This document shows positions 43,408 through 54,483 of a stretch of 64,000 bases of DNA, piece by piece (position 1 is the first letter of the stretch; every line of letters starts with the position of its first letter). Under the pieces are notes generated by a model. The model saw only the letters and a list, made by a program, of their open reading frames with translations, searched no databases and was not told the origin of the DNA. The translations under genes and the position numbers were made by a program. The stretch covers positions 1,499,001 to 1,563,000 of the forward strand of contig CP126122.1 in the NCBI GenBank assembly GCA_030123565.1. Direction: 5' to 3'. Origin of the DNA: Nitrospira sp. (GTDB lineage: Bacteria; Nitrospirota; Nitrospiria; Nitrospirales; Nitrospiraceae).

Positions 43408-44298
43408 ATGAGAGTGGCCGATCAGCAAATCTATGGAACCTTGCTCGGTAATCTCCAACGTTCCCGATCGCAAATCCTGACCGCGCAGGACCAGATTTCC
43501 AGCCAACGGAAAGTCTCCACCCCTTCAGACGATCCGAGCGCCTTCGGACAGATCGTGCTCGATAAGTCGGCGCTGTCTCAGACCACTCAATGGATCCGGA
43601 ATGTGGATTTCGGCACGGCCAGGGTTGATGCGGCAGACCAGGCATTGAGCCAGGTGCAAAACCTGATTACGAGGGTGCGTGAATTGACCATTCAGGGAAG
43701 CAGCGACACGACATCCGCCGAAGGCCGCCGGACCATCGCCAAGGAAGTGAGGCAGCTCCAACGCCAGCTTGTCCAGCTGGGGAATACCGAAGTGGCGGGG
43801 CAGGCGATCTTTGCCGGAACCAAAACGGACGTCAACCCGTTCACGATTACTTCAGGGGATACCGTCGCCTATCAGGGCAACAATGAATCGCAATCGATCG
43901 CGGTCGGCGAAAATCAGACGGTCCAGATCCTCGTGCCGGGAAGCAGCATCTTTACCGGGTCGAGCACCAATATTTTCGATTCTCTTCGCGACCTCCTGAC
44001 GGCCCTAGAGAGTAATGACCGCAACGGCATTCAGGCGGGCCTTGGGAATCTCGATCTGGCCACGGCCCAGATCAGCGACGCCCAGGGCACGGTCGGAGCC
44101 TTGGCCAATCGGCTGCAAGTCACGCACGACGCTTTGGATACGGCCACATTGACCATTTCAAAGGCCATTTCCGACAACCAGGATGCGGATCTGGCGAAGG
44201 CCATCGCTCAGCTCAGTCTGCAGCAAGTGTCGGTGCAGGCCGCCAGTCAGGCATTTGCCAGAATTTTCGATACGTCATTGCTCAACTATCTCCGCTGA
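43408..44298 (+). CDS. flgL: Hook-filament junction protein FlgL (HAP3)
   Basis: A 296-aa flagellin-like junction protein. The N-terminal helix includes ILTAQDQISSQRKVSTPSDD, then the flagellin-like coiled coils with RVRELTIQGSSDTTS, and a C-terminal helix ending FARIFDTSLLNYLR. Complete and normal in length. Confidence 0.94.
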   Translation: MRVADQQIYGTLLGNLQRSRSQILTAQDQISSQRKVSTPSDDPSAFGQIVLDKSALSQTTQWIRNVDFGTARVDAADQALSQVQNLITRVRELTIQGSSDTTSAEGRRTIAKEVRQLQRQLVQLGNTEVAGQAIFAGTKTDVNPFTITSGDTVAYQGNNESQSIAVGENQTVQILVPGSSIFTGSSTNIFDSLRDLLTALESNDRNGIQAGLGNLDLATAQISDAQGTVGALANRLQVTHDALDTATLTISKAISDNQDADLAKAIAQLSLQQVSVQAASQAFARIFDTSLLNYLR

Positions 44299-44371
44299 TC
44301 CAGCCTCAAGTCCGACTCCATTCGAGCCGATAAAGCCATGGACCCGTATCCGCAGGCCAAGGAAGGCTGGT

Positions 44372-44617
44372 ATGTTGGTGTTAACGCGACGCCGGGGAGA
44401 AGGCGTCACCATCGGTCCCGATGTCCGCATCGTGGTGCTCGGCATCAAAGGCGGGCAGGTGAGGCTGGGAATCGAAGCGCCGCCCAAGGTGGAGGTGCAT
44501 CGGGATGAAGTCCATGCGAGGATTCAAGAAGAGAATCGAATGGCGGCGGGACCGGGCGTCATTCCTCTGGAAGCCTTCCGGCAGTTGTCGAACAAGACCG
44601 GCCGGCGCGGAGCCTGA
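44372..44617 (+). CDS. csrA: Carbon storage/translational regulator CsrA
   Basis: An 81-aa RNA-binding protein: MLVLTRRRGEGVTIG, VLGIKGGQVRLGIEAP and VHRDEV are the hallmark CsrA elements. In FliW-containing bacteria CsrA blocks translation of flagellin mRNA. AAGGAAGG precedes the ATG at 44372. The C-terminal extension after residue 55 is longer than in E. coli, as in other FliW-containing species. It is paired with fliW 9 nt downstream. Confidence 0.95.
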   Translation: MLVLTRRRGEGVTIGPDVRIVVLGIKGGQVRLGIEAPPKVEVHRDEVHARIQEENRMAAGPGVIPLEAFRQLSNKTGRRGA

Positions 44618-44626
44618 GGTGACGGC

Positions 44627-45103
44627 ATGAAGTGTCGGACGACCAGGTTCGGGACGTTCGAGGTGAAAGACGAGACCCTGCTGGTGTTTCCTTCCGGCAT
44701 CCTCGGTTTTCCGGAATGGACCAGATACGTACTGCTCGACCACGATACGGACGCCCCCTTCAAATGGCTGCAGTGTGTGGAGGAGCCTCAGCTGGCGTTC
44801 GTCGTGCTGGACCCGGCCTTCTTCAAACCCGACTATCAGATCCAGATTCCCGCGGACGCCTTGAGCGAAATTCAAAAACAGGCGAACGACGAGCTCTCCG
44901 TCGTCACGATTCTGACAATTCCGTCGCACGATCCAGGTGCCGTGACGGCGAATCTACGCGGTCCGCTGGTCATGAATCATCGGACCAGGCTCTGCAAGCA
45001 GTTGGTCCTTTCCGAGGAACTCCCGACCCGCTATCCCCTCTTTGCCGATTCTACGGCGCGAACTCCTTCTACCGACCTTCCGCTCCACGCGACAGCCTGT
45101 TGA
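44627..45103 (+). CDS. fliW: Flagellar assembly factor FliW
   Basis: A 158-aa CsrA antagonist. The family signature is present: TRFGTFEVKDETLLVFPSGI, LGFPEW, the FKWLQCVEEPQLAFVV segment and NLRGPLVMNHRTRLCKQLVL. FliW binds either flagellin or CsrA, coupling flagellin synthesis to export. Last gene of the late flagellar unit; the flagellin gene itself must lie elsewhere. Confidence 0.94.
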   Translation: MKCRTTRFGTFEVKDETLLVFPSGILGFPEWTRYVLLDHDTDAPFKWLQCVEEPQLAFVVLDPAFFKPDYQIQIPADALSEIQKQANDELSVVTILTIPSHDPGAVTANLRGPLVMNHRTRLCKQLVLSEELPTRYPLFADSTARTPSTDLPLHATAC

Positions 45104-45125
45104 TCGGCTCAGAGCCGGCATGCGA

Positions 45126-45146
45126 AGCCCCGTCAGGGGGCTGCGG
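45126..45146. other. Hairpin between convergent fliW and hybrid kinase genes
   Basis: An AAGCCCC / GGGGGCT inverted repeat with a GTCA-type loop lies in the 78-nt gap between the two convergent genes. There is no T-run on either strand, so it is only a possible bidirectional stop signal. Confidence 0.3.
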
Positions 45147-45181
45147 TCTGCGCATGGATTGGGAATCACCGAGGAGGAGAG

Positions 45182-48013
<2,832 letters not shown>

Positions 48014-48019
48014 GGCTGG

Positions 48020-49282
48020 TTACGGCTTGGAAACCGTTTCAAAATACGCCTGGAGATCCACATGTTCCTGTTGCGGATCCAAGGCGCGGAGAATCGTGCG
48101 GGACGGCTCATCGGGATTCGCGATCGTGAGATCGATATCGATCGGATCTTTCAGTTTGTCTCCTTCGGGACGGCTGATGATCCGGATTTTTGGTTTCAAG
48201 CGATGTTCATGATTGATGCCCATGACCACGGCACATTCACTCGTATTGAGCTTGATGAGACTTCCGATGGGATAGACACCCAAGGCCTTGATGGCGACTT
48301 CGACCAGCGCCTTATCGTAGCGGCCTTTCTCTCCCAGGACGAAGAGTTGGCGAATCGCATCGTGAGGTAACAGGGGAGGGCGGCCATTGCGAGTCCCGAC
48401 CATCCCGTCATAGGTATCCGCCAGCCCCACGAGTTGCGCGAGTTGAGAGACGGTTCCATTCTTCAACTTGTTGGGAAACCCGCTGCCGTCCGGGCATTCG
48501 TGATGTTGTGCAATGATACGGCCGACCGCCTCCGGCAGTGGATCGCCCTGCGACAGCACGGTCGCGGCCAACTGTGGATGTTGTTGCATCAGTGCCTTCT
48601 CGTGGTCGGTCAGGGGAGTGGATTTTCTGTACAGGTTACGCGGGAGACGTACATACCCGATGTCATGGAGCAGCGCGCCCACACCGAGGGTTTCACGGTC
48701 CGCTTCCTCGCAGCCGTGTTCTACGGCAACGATGAGCGCCAACACGCATACGTCCATGCCGTGAGAAGCCAGGGTGCGATCGAACCGCTTCATCTTCTCC
48801 AGGCAGAACTGGGTCATCATCGATTCCGGATGCGTCAGAATCCGGTTCAAGAGCCCAGAGACGATGCCCTTGAGGGTCACGACTTTCGGCGGTTGTCCGG
48901 CTTCCAGTTCTCTGAACACCCGTTCCATGGCCGCTGTGGCTTCGTGGTAGGCAACTTTGGCCGCCGCCGCATGCCGGCGCCGGATGTCCTGCTGTGCGGC
49001 GTCGGTTTCCTCGGTACCGGGCGACGGGTCGGCGGCGGGAGGTTGCGGTTCGAGGTTCTCCTGGGCTGCCACGGGAGCGGTCTCACCATCGACATCGAGC
49101 CCGCGTTCCGGATCGATGGTGACTTCACGGATACCATGCCGGGTGAGTTGGGCGATGTCGTCAGGGTTGGAAATCAACCGCTTATGGAAGAGAAACGGCG
49201 TGCGATACCAAGGTTGATCCATGCCCACGATAAACATGCCTGGTTTCAGTCGTTCGACGGGGATACGTTTGCCAGGGGCCAT
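48020..49282 (-). CDS. HD-GYP domain phosphodiesterase with DUF3391 N-terminus
   Basis: A 420-aa cytosolic protein. The N-terminal DUF3391-type domain (about 1-65: IPVERLKPGMFIVGMDQPW) is followed by an acidic Pro-rich linker and the HD-GYP domain (about 150-330) with HD in LLHDIGYVRLP and HH in IIAQHHECPDGSGFP. The GYP tripeptide is GFP; the metal ligands HD and HH remain, so c-di-GMP hydrolysis is plausible. The first gene of a minus-strand pair with the hybrid kinase, divergent from the PilZ gene, with sigma-28-like elements between. Confidence 0.88.
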   Translation of the reverse strand: MAPGKRIPVERLKPGMFIVGMDQPWYRTPFLFHKRLISNPDDIAQLTRHGIREVTIDPERGLDVDGETAPVAAQENLEPQPPAADPSPGTEETDAAQQDIRRRHAAAAKVAYHEATAAMERVFRELEAGQPPKVVTLKGIVSGLLNRILTHPESMMTQFCLEKMKRFDRTLASHGMDVCVLALIVAVEHGCEEADRETLGVGALLHDIGYVRLPRNLYRKSTPLTDHEKALMQQHPQLAATVLSQGDPLPEAVGRIIAQHHECPDGSGFPNKLKNGTVSQLAQLVGLADTYDGMVGTRNGRPPLLPHDAIRQLFVLGEKGRYDKALVEVAIKALGVYPIGSLIKLNTSECAVVMGINHEHRLKPKIRIISRPEGDKLKDPIDIDLTIANPDEPSRTILRALDPQQEHVDLQAYFETVSKP

Positions 49283-49359
49283 AATCGCGATATGCCTAGT
49301 CGTGCGTGCGGATCGTTGATGCGGTGGAAAATCTATGGCTTGTCCGTTCCGTAGGAGTC

Positions 49360-49386
49360 ATATCGGTTGATGCCGAGCAGTCCTTA
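49360..49386 (-). promoter_or_regulatory. Candidate sigma-28 promoter for HD-GYP and hybrid kinase
   Basis: On the minus strand TAAGGACT (-35) and ACCGATAT (-10) are separated by exactly 11 nt, matching the FliA consensus at 5 and 6 of 8 positions. The -10 is about 78 nt before the HD-GYP start. Confidence 0.35.
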
Positions 49387-49419
49387 ACCGGCGGCGTCCG
49401 CACGGACCAGTCGCCCGCT

Positions 49420-49446
49420 TTAGATTTTGCCTCACGCCGCCGATAC
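49420..49446 (+). promoter_or_regulatory. Candidate sigma-28 promoter for the YcgR/PilZ gene
   Basis: TTAGATTT (-35), 11-nt spacer, GCCGATAC (-10). The -10 matches 7 of 8 consensus bases; the -35 matches 5 of 8. It ends 50 nt before the ATG at 49497. Confidence 0.5.
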
Positions 49447-49496
49447 AGTCCGTCAGAGTACGTTTGTGCAGATTCTTGCTCGACTGGAGGAGACCC

Positions 49497-50210
49497 ATGA
49501 GTGAACAGGCAGGTTACCGCCCTCCCTCGTCGTTTCTCGCGGTCGGACTCTCGTTGCAACTCAGTTTGTCCTCCGACGAGACAAGGGCGCAGTACGGTTC
49601 CTCACTCCTGGGCTGGAAAGAAAAGGGATGGCTCATCTGTGAGTGGCCGTTCCACTTGGGACAGCCGGTCCCCTGCAGTCCCGGGACGGTCTGTCTGCTG
49701 CGGTATCTCTATGAAGGAAAACTGATCGGTTACCGCAGCGAGGTGCTGAGCACCCACCTGCAGCCCTTTCCGTTCTTCCTGCTGGCGTTTCCCGTTTCTC
49801 TGGACGAGGTGTCCCTCCGCAAACATTCCCGTATACAGGCGAACGAACCCGCCGTGCTCTGTCACGTGAGCGCCGGCTTGCCCGGCACACAGCCCGCAGC
49901 CGTGACGCGCATCGGCGGGTTGTTGATGGACTTGAGCCCATGCGGCTGTGCCGTCCTGCTGCAGCGTCCGGTGCAGGATTATTCCCTCGGCATGGTGTTG
50001 CGGCTCGAATTCGAGATCGTCGGGGTCGGACATGTCAGCAATCTGGCGGCGGTGGTCCGAAACATCTCGATGGAGATCGGCGGGACACATCTCGGTCTGG
50101 AATTCCGGTTCGACGGCAAAGAAGCGATTGAATACCGAGGCTGGGGAGGATCGGTGCAGAAAGCGCTCGAATGCTTCGTCCTTCAGAAACACTCATTCGA
50201 GTCCGCCTAG
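49497..50210 (+). CDS. YcgR-type flagellar brake / PilZ domain protein
   Basis: A 237-aa c-di-GMP receptor candidate. The N-terminal half (about 10-105) resembles the YcgR/FlrA-N beta domain. The PilZ domain (about 108-220) has the ligand-binding RKHSR motif (RxxxR) and DLSPCGCAV (D/NxSxxG). YcgR-type proteins slow the flagellar motor when c-di-GMP is high. GGAGGAG precedes ATG 49497. The divergent HD-GYP gene could degrade the ligand. Confidence 0.82.
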   Translation: MSEQAGYRPPSSFLAVGLSLQLSLSSDETRAQYGSSLLGWKEKGWLICEWPFHLGQPVPCSPGTVCLLRYLYEGKLIGYRSEVLSTHLQPFPFFLLAFPVSLDEVSLRKHSRIQANEPAVLCHVSAGLPGTQPAAVTRIGGLLMDLSPCGCAVLLQRPVQDYSLGMVLRLEFEIVGVGHVSNLAAVVRNISMEIGGTHLGLEFRFDGKEAIEYRGWGGSVQKALECFVLQKHSFESA

Positions 50211-50228
50211 GCTGCAGCCGTTGCCGAC

Positions 50229-50251
50229 GACCGGGAAATTTTTGCCCGGTC
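50229..50251 (+). terminator. Possible terminator hairpin after the PilZ gene
   Basis: GACCGGG (50229-50235) pairs with CCCGGTC (50245-50251) around an AT-rich loop, 18 nt after the stop. Only a weak TCTTA follows, so efficiency is doubtful. Confidence 0.45.
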
Positions 50252-50317
50252 TCTTACGATTTCTCCTCACATCACTACCAAAACCGCACATTCCGCCGAC
50301 TGTTTCAGAAACGTGGG

Positions 50318-50333
50318 TGGCACATATCTTGAT
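50318..50333 (+). promoter_or_regulatory. Candidate sigma-54 promoter of the glycan cluster
   Basis: TGGCACA, four bases, TTGAT. The -24 box is perfect and spacing correct, but the -12 has GA in place of GC. Ends 70 nt before the ATG at 50404. If used, it would link the sugar cluster to the flagellar sigma-54 regulon. Confidence 0.3.
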
Positions 50334-50403
50334 TGTCGCTAGGGCACGACGCTTTCTCGTCCGACGAACAAGAAGGCCGATTTTGAGCGAGAGGGATGAC
50401 GCC

Positions 50404-51597
50404 ATGACAGCTCACATCCAGAATGCCGGATTGAATCCTCGATGGTGTCTCGCACAAGACACCATCGATCGACAGGATATCGATCACCTGATCGAGTGGC
50501 TACGGACCTACCCACGCCTCACGAAAGGGGCGGTGACCCTCGACTTCGAGCGCCAATGGTCGAAATGGCTGGGGCGGCCCTATTCGGTGACCTGCAATTC
50601 CGGCTCGTCGGCCAATCTGCTGATGTATTACGCCTTGCTCCGATCAGGCCGGTTGCGCAACACGAACGTCATCGTACCCAGCGTCGGGTGGGTCACCTCC
50701 ATCGCTCCGGCGATCCAATTCGGCATGAACCCCATCATGTGCGAGGCGGATCCGGACACCTTCGGACTCGACCTCAACCATCTCGAAGACCTGTTGAAAC
50801 GCCATGAGGCCCATACCGTTCTCCTGGTGCAGGTGCTCGGGGTTCCGCATCGCATGGATGAATTGCAGGCACTCAAGGATCGATATGGGTTCTATCTGCT
50901 CGAGGATGCCTGCGCGGCCATCGGGGCGGAATATCGGGGAAAGAAGGTGGGAGCTTTCGGCGACATGGCGAGCTTCTCCTTTTATTTCGGTCATCAGATG
51001 TCCACCATCGAAGGCGGCATGGTTTCGACCGGCGACAAACGGTTTGCGGATCTTCTCCTCATGTTGAGAAGCCATGGGTGGAGTAAAGACCTCGATCCGG
51101 CGACGCACCAAGAACTGGTCTCTCACTATCAGGTCGACGATTTTCATTCGCCCTTCGTGTTTTACGAACCGGGTTTCAACCTGCGCTCGACGGATCTCAA
51201 TGCCTTCATCGGTATCGAACAACTCCACAAGCTCGACTGGATGACGGGCCGGCGGCAGGCGAATCACGATCGGTATCTGCAGCATCTCGGAACACGTTTT
51301 TATACTCAGCAGCCGCCGCAGGGCAGCAAGGTGGCCAGCATCTCCTTCGGCCTGCTCGCAGATTCGATGGAACAGCGGCGACGCATCGTCCACGCGCTCG
51401 TGACGGAAGGCATCGAGACACGCATTTTCTCCGCCGGCAATCTGGGGCTTCACCCCTTCTGGGTGAACCGTTACGGGAAGGCCGGTTTTCCTGTGGCCGA
51501 CCGGATTCATCATTGCGGGTTCTTCCTGCCCAATCACGCCTCCATGAACGAGCAGGATGTGGATCACATCGCCCGCGTCGTTCTGGAGGCCGCATGA
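50404..51597 (+). CDS. DegT/DnrJ/EryC1-family PLP enzyme of the His-type (3-dehydratase-like)
   Basis: A 397-aa PLP fold type I sugar enzyme. Conserved features include SVTCNSGSSANLL, the LLEDACAAIGAEY motif whose Asp contacts PLP, and the active-site segment SFYFGHQMSTIEGGM. The catalytic lysine of aminotransferases in this family (SFHxxKxxxxGEGG) is His197, as in E1/RfbH and ColD, which remove the 3-hydroxyl of 4-keto-6-deoxy sugars rather than transaminate. I infer a nucleotide-sugar 3-dehydratase; the sugar is unknown. The ATG at 50404 has a weak ribosome site (GAGAGGG further upstream). First gene of the sugar cluster. Confidence 0.85.
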   Translation: MTAHIQNAGLNPRWCLAQDTIDRQDIDHLIEWLRTYPRLTKGAVTLDFERQWSKWLGRPYSVTCNSGSSANLLMYYALLRSGRLRNTNVIVPSVGWVTSIAPAIQFGMNPIMCEADPDTFGLDLNHLEDLLKRHEAHTVLLVQVLGVPHRMDELQALKDRYGFYLLEDACAAIGAEYRGKKVGAFGDMASFSFYFGHQMSTIEGGMVSTGDKRFADLLLMLRSHGWSKDLDPATHQELVSHYQVDDFHSPFVFYEPGFNLRSTDLNAFIGIEQLHKLDWMTGRRQANHDRYLQHLGTRFYTQQPPQGSKVASISFGLLADSMEQRRRIVHALVTEGIETRIFSAGNLGLHPFWVNRYGKAGFPVADRIHHCGFFLPNHASMNEQDVDHIARVVLEAA

Positions 51598-51667
51598 TCG
51601 GTGCGCGCCGTGCATCCCCACGACCATGGCAACGTCGGCATTTAATGTGTAGGGAGCCTGTTCGATC

Positions 51668-52615
51668 ATGACGACAACTTCCGCCCACGTGCTCGTGACC
51701 GGAGGAGCCGGCTACATCGGCTCCGTGCTCAGCAAACGGCTCCTCGAACAGAACTATCGCGTGACGGTCCTGGACAATTTTCTCTATCGCCAGAACAGCC
51801 TGATGGACTGTTGCAGCGAAGAGGGCTTTCAGGTCGTCCGCGGCGACTGCCGGGATGAACGGTTACTGACGGATCTGTTGCGACAGGCCGACATCATCAT
51901 CCCATTGGCGGCCCTGGTCGGGGCGCCCCTCTGCGATCGGGATCGAATCGGGGCCCATACGGTCAACTTCGAAGCCGTGCAACTGCTCTGCAAACTGTCC
52001 TCTCCGCAGCAACGGATCATTTTCCCGGTCACCAACAGCGGGTATGGAATCGGCCGACCGGGCGTGCCCTGTACGGAGGAATCTCCGCTCCGTCCCATCA
52101 GTCTCTACGGCGAGACCAAGGTGAAGGCGGAGCGGGTCGTCTTGGATCGGGGCAATACCGTCACCTTGCGGCTGGCCACCGTGTTCGGCGTGTCGCCGAG
52201 AATGCGGATGGACCTGCTGGTCAACGATTTTGTCTGGCATGCCGTGAACGATCGCGCGATCGTCGTATTCGAGGGGCATTGCAAGCGCAACTACATCCAC
52301 GTCCAGGATGTCGCGCGCACCTTTCTCCATGCGATCGATCACTTCGAAGAGATGAAAAACCGCCCCTACAACGTGGGACTGGACGACGCGAACCTGTCGA
52401 AACTCGAACTGTGCCGGGAGATCCGGCGATTGATGCCTCACTTCGTCTCGTTCGAGGCGCCCATCGGCGAGGATCCGGACAAACGCGATTACATCGTGTC
52501 CAATCAACGGTTGCTGGCGAGCGGCTTCAAGCCGGAGTGGTCGCTGGAGCGGGGGATCCGCGAGTTGATCAAGTGTTACACGATCATCAAGGCGGGCCAG
52601 TATGCCAATGTGTGA
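51668..52615 (+). CDS. NAD-dependent epimerase/dehydratase (extended SDR)
   Basis: A 315-aa nucleotide-sugar enzyme. The Rossmann motif VTGGAGYIGSVLS is at about 11-23, an Asp at LDN selects NAD, and the catalytic YGETK (YxxxK) is at about 150-154. TNSGYGIG holds the Ser/Thr of the triad. C-terminal substrate domain complete. It could be an epimerase, 4,6-dehydratase or 4-ketoreductase; sequence alone does not decide. Starts 70 nt after the DegT gene. Confidence 0.88.
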   Translation: MTTTSAHVLVTGGAGYIGSVLSKRLLEQNYRVTVLDNFLYRQNSLMDCCSEEGFQVVRGDCRDERLLTDLLRQADIIIPLAALVGAPLCDRDRIGAHTVNFEAVQLLCKLSSPQQRIIFPVTNSGYGIGRPGVPCTEESPLRPISLYGETKVKAERVVLDRGNTVTLRLATVFGVSPRMRMDLLVNDFVWHAVNDRAIVVFEGHCKRNYIHVQDVARTFLHAIDHFEEMKNRPYNVGLDDANLSKLELCREIRRLMPHFVSFEAPIGEDPDKRDYIVSNQRLLASGFKPEWSLERGIRELIKCYTIIKAGQYANV

Positions 52616-52639
52616 GGCGGTGGAGCAGCTGCGAGGACC

Positions 52640-53716
52640 ATGGCGATGATCATCAGCCGAACCCCCTTTCGCATTTCGTTCTTCGGCGGAGGCACCGACT
52701 ATCCCGTGTGGTTTCGAGAACATGGGGGGGCCGTCCTGGCCACGACCATCGACAAGTATTGCTACATCACCTGCCGCCGCTTGCCGCCGTTTTTCGAACA
52801 CAGGACACGCATCGCCTATTCACGGATCGAGCATGTGAAGAACCATGACGAGATCGAACATCCCGCCGTCCGCGGCGTGCTCAAGTATCTCAATATCAGC
52901 GACGGTCTGGAGATCCATCACGACGGGGATCTGCCTGCCCGCACGGGACTGGGGTCCAGTTCGTCGTTTACCGTGGGCCTGCTCCATACGTTGTACGCCT
53001 TGCAACACACCATGCCCAGCAAGGCCCAGCTCGCGCAGGCGGCGATCCATGTCGAACAGGACATTCTCCGGGAAGCAGTCGGATGCCAGGACCAGACCCT
53101 GGCGGCGCATGGCGGGCTCTGTAAGGTCACCTTCTTTCAGAACGGAGAGATCGGCTACACCCCGATCGTGATGAGGCCGGAGCGGCTCGCCTCGTTCCAG
53201 AGCCATCTGCAACTGTACTTCACGGGGTTTTCGAGAATCGCATCCGAAGTGGCCCGCGAGCAGATCGACCGTACGAAACAGTGCAAGCCAGAACTCTTCA
53301 CCATGCTGCAGATGGTCCGGGAGGGCATCGCGATCCTCACCGGTGAGCGCGAGCTGGCTGAGTTCGGCGCTTTGCTCCATGAAGCCTGGATGGTGAAGCG
53401 CCGCCTGACGTCACGCATTACCACGTCGGCGATCGACGACATCTATACAGCTGCCAGGGAGGCAGGGGCATTGGGCGGAAAGTTGCTCGGCGCGGGGGGC
53501 GGGGGTTTCATGCTGTTCTTCGCCAAGCCCGAGGATCACGAACGCATCCGCCTGGCCTTGCCGGGTTTGTTGCAGGTTCCCTTCAAGTTCGAGGGGCTTG
53601 GGACGCAAATCGTGTTCTACCAGGAAGACCATCTCATGTTGGATGACGTGTGGACGCAGCGGTCGATACTGGCGGCCACGAAGTTGAAGGCAACCCTCAT
53701 CGGAAAGGCAGCCTGA
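52640..53716 (+). CDS. GHMP-family sugar kinase, D-glycero-D-manno-heptose 7-phosphate kinase type
   Basis: A 358-aa kinase. It starts MIISRTPFRISFFGGGTDYP, the hallmark N-terminus of HddA-like kinases. The phosphate-binding loop is GLGSSSSFTVGLLH (about 110-123), and the C-terminal GHMP motif is GGKLLGAGGGGFMLFF. HddA phosphorylates D-glycero-alpha-D-manno-heptose 7-phosphate at C1 on the way to GDP-heptose. No heptose isomerase (GmhA) or phosphatase (GmhB) is in view. It is followed after 2 nt by a nucleotidyltransferase that would act next. Confidence 0.88.
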   Translation: MAMIISRTPFRISFFGGGTDYPVWFREHGGAVLATTIDKYCYITCRRLPPFFEHRTRIAYSRIEHVKNHDEIEHPAVRGVLKYLNISDGLEIHHDGDLPARTGLGSSSSFTVGLLHTLYALQHTMPSKAQLAQAAIHVEQDILREAVGCQDQTLAAHGGLCKVTFFQNGEIGYTPIVMRPERLASFQSHLQLYFTGFSRIASEVAREQIDRTKQCKPELFTMLQMVREGIAILTGERELAEFGALLHEAWMVKRRLTSRITTSAIDDIYTAAREAGALGGKLLGAGGGGFMLFFAKPEDHERIRLALPGLLQVPFKFEGLGTQIVFYQEDHLMLDDVWTQRSILAATKLKATLIGKAA

Positions 53717-53718
53717 GC

Positions 53719-54483
53719 GTGGGCTCTGTCGGCGACTGCGACGTCATCATTCTCTGTGGAGGCCTCGGTACCAGGTTGCGGACCGTCTTGAACGATCGGC
53801 CCAAACCGATGGCTCTGATCGACGGCCGTCCCTTCGTGTCCCTGCTCGTCGAGCATTTCGTCCGTCATGGAGCCCGGCGATTCATTTTCTGCACTGGTCA
53901 CCGCGGAGAGATGATCGAAGAGTGGTTCGGACGGCACAGGGGGGGCTACGACTCGTTATTCGTCCGCGACCCTTTCCCTCTCGGAACCGGTGGAGCCCTG
54001 GCGCAGGCCATGGCGTTGACAAGGCGCAATCCGGTCCTGGTGCTGAACGGTGACTCGTTCTGCGAGATCGACCCGACACGGCTCCTGCGTTTCCACGCGC
54101 TCAAACGGGCGCGCGCGACGATTGCGGTGACTCATCCGGATGAACGTGAGGACACAGGTTCGGTGGAACTTGCCGAGGACGATCGTATCCTGTCCGTGGT
54201 CGAAAAGTCCGGCTCTGGGACGACCGGATACCGCAACGCCGGAATCTATGTGTTCGATCATGCCGTCGAGTCGCTGTTTCCTCGGAACAGTCCCTGGTCC
54301 TTGGAGCGGGATCTGCTGCCTCGGTTGGTGGCGCAAGGTTTCTACGGATTCGTGACAGCCAGCGCCCTGTACGACATCGGCACTCCCGAACGTCTGGCGC
54401 ACTTCCGGAACATCTGGAAAGAAGCGTCGGCATATCTCCCCGCGGCCCCCATCCATCATGAACAGAGATCGATCTCGTCATGA
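53719..54483 (+). CDS. Sugar nucleotidyltransferase (HddC/RmlA-like)
   Basis: A 254-aa NTP-transferase. The signature is LCGGLGTRLR with RPKPM (activating loop and base-binding lysine), then FPLGTGGAL and LVLNGDSFCEID with the metal-binding Asp. The ending LYDIGTPERL is typical of heptose/hexose-1-phosphate guanylyl- or thymidylyltransferases. GTG 53719 is the likely start (GGAAAGG upstream). With the preceding kinase it would make a nucleotide-activated heptose or hexose. Overlaps the aminotransferase by ATGA. Confidence 0.88.
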   Translation: MGSVGDCDVIILCGGLGTRLRTVLNDRPKPMALIDGRPFVSLLVEHFVRHGARRFIFCTGHRGEMIEEWFGRHRGGYDSLFVRDPFPLGTGGALAQAMALTRRNPVLVLNGDSFCEIDPTRLLRFHALKRARATIAVTHPDEREDTGSVELAEDDRILSVVEKSGSGTTGYRNAGIYVFDHAVESLFPRNSPWSLERDLLPRLVAQGFYGFVTASALYDIGTPERLAHFRNIWKEASAYLPAAPIHHEQRSISS

